DNA from: Brevundimonas viscosa
GTDB lineage: Bacteria; Pseudomonadota; Alphaproteobacteria; Caulobacterales; Caulobacteraceae
Assembly (NCBI RefSeq): GCF_900116065.1
Contig: NZ_FOZV01000005.1
Span: 222,929 to 286,928, forward strand
Direction: 5' to 3'
DNA length: 64,000 bases
The stretch's first letter is position 1, and the number at the start of each line of letters is the position of its first letter. This document shows, piece after piece, positions 63,642-64,000 of the stretch. The notes beneath the pieces are model-generated. The model was not told the origin of the DNA. It searched no databases and was given only the letters and a program-made list of their open reading frames with translations. The position numbers were made by a program, and so were the translations under genes.

Positions 63642-64000
63642 TTACTGAACGGTCAGGGTGACGTTGACCGTGTCGGTGTAGGTGCCGGCCAGCAGCGACA
63701 GCGACGGCGGCGGGACGTTGACGTTCATGGTGAACACCGACTTCCAGGCGCCGTGCAGCTGCGAGTCAGTCTGCTCGCTGGCGTCGACGTTGAACGAGCC
63801 GGCCTGGGCCGCGGCCGAGTTCGGGGCCGAGCCGTTGAAGGCGACGGCGACCGAGTAGGGCAGCTTGTTGGTGAACTGGGCCGGATCGTAGCCCGAGGTC
63901 GACGGGTTGCTCATGCCGTCCGGGTTGCCCTTGGTCACGCGGACCAGGTTGCGGGTGTTGCAGCCCGCCACGTTGGTCTGGATCTGGGCGGTGGCCGGGG
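63642..64000 (-). CDS. Pilin (major subunit, 5'-truncated)
   Basis: The gene continues beyond the right window edge. The visible part has a cysteine (VAGCNTRNLVRVTKGN), a beta-rich body (AVAFNGSAPNSAAAQAGSF) and the C-terminal pattern LLAGTYTDTVNVTLTVQ typical of spore-coat-U/Csu-type pilins. As the gene before chaperone, usher and tip it is the likely major subunit. Confidence 0.85.
   Translation of the reverse strand, partial: PATAQIQTNVAGCNTRNLVRVTKGNPDGMSNPSTSGYDPAQFTNKLPYSVAVAFNGSAPNSAAAQAGSFNVDASEQTDSQLHGAWKSVFTMNVNVPPPSLSLLAGTYTDTVNVTLTVQ

Noticed and set aside
1..64000. CRISPR arrays, tRNA or rRNA genes, intact insertion sequences
   Set aside because: No regularly spaced repeat-spacer array, no recognisable tRNA or rRNA segment and no transposase were seen; the 24-bp repeats at 36277 have no spacers.

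Overview
The window is a high-GC alphaproteobacterial chromosome segment, most likely from a member of the Caulobacteraceae (Caulobacter, Brevundimonas, Phenylobacterium or a relative). Three things support this. It carries close counterparts of ChpT and CckA, the phosphotransferase and hybrid kinase of the CtrA cell-cycle phosphorelay. It has a holdfast-anchor protein of the HfaB type. It also has one exact CtrA-type box (TTAA-N7-TTAA at 57089-57103). The first gene (TPR-like) and the last gene (pilin-like) run off the window ends.

Region 1 (1-35.8 kb) is mostly core genome: cysQ, chpT with a CheY-like receiver and a CheR-like methyltransferase, a small-protein section, a PA2169-family stress protein, an M28 membrane peptidase, recA, alaS, two DUF2939 proteins, icd, a thioredoxin-reductase-like flavoprotein, a LysR regulator, two tandem DUF885 Tat-exported proteins, cckA, a leucine-dehydrogenase-type enzyme, a lipoprotein hydrolase / uracil-DNA glycosylase / DUF3253 operon, a hotdog thioesterase, and a TetR regulator divergent from a complete tripartite RND efflux pump.

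Region 2 (35.8-54.2 kb) is an accessory island. It opens with the relic of a HipA kinase, four 24-bp tandem repeats and an intact class II Fic protein with an AbiEi-like N-terminus, followed by a fragment of a transsulfuration enzyme. Next comes a lasso-peptide locus: two GntR regulators and one XRE regulator, two precursor genes (40737-40856 and 41005-41121), a fused RRE/leader-peptidase B protein and an asparagine-synthetase-like cyclase C. A degraded DUF7662-like gene and a SatD-type gene pair separate this biosynthetic half from the uptake/turnover half, which is transcribed in the opposite direction as FecI sigma factor, FecR anti-sigma factor, TonB-dependent receptor and lasso-peptide isopeptidase. 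The two predicted cores (GAEKGTIPETDFGVYPAEA and GADMGLLPEPDFGLWRPQA) share one pattern with Gly1 and Glu9 as the likely macrolactam partners. The isopeptidase is split by a one-base frameshift in a run of eight C residues. The inferred logic is that B removes the leader, C closes the Gly1-Glu9 ring, the exported peptide is re-imported through the TonB receptor, FecR/FecI report that, and the isopeptidase would linearise the peptide if it is functional. No dedicated ABC exporter is visible.

Region 3 (54.2-64 kb) is cell-surface biology: a secreted Pro/Val/Tyr-repeat protein, the HfaB-like CsgG-family lipoprotein, a CtrA-box-controlled HTH gene, an overlapping operon of four very small proteins, and a chaperone-usher pilus operon (pilin, chaperone, usher, tip-like protein) next to a small secreted protein on the other strand.
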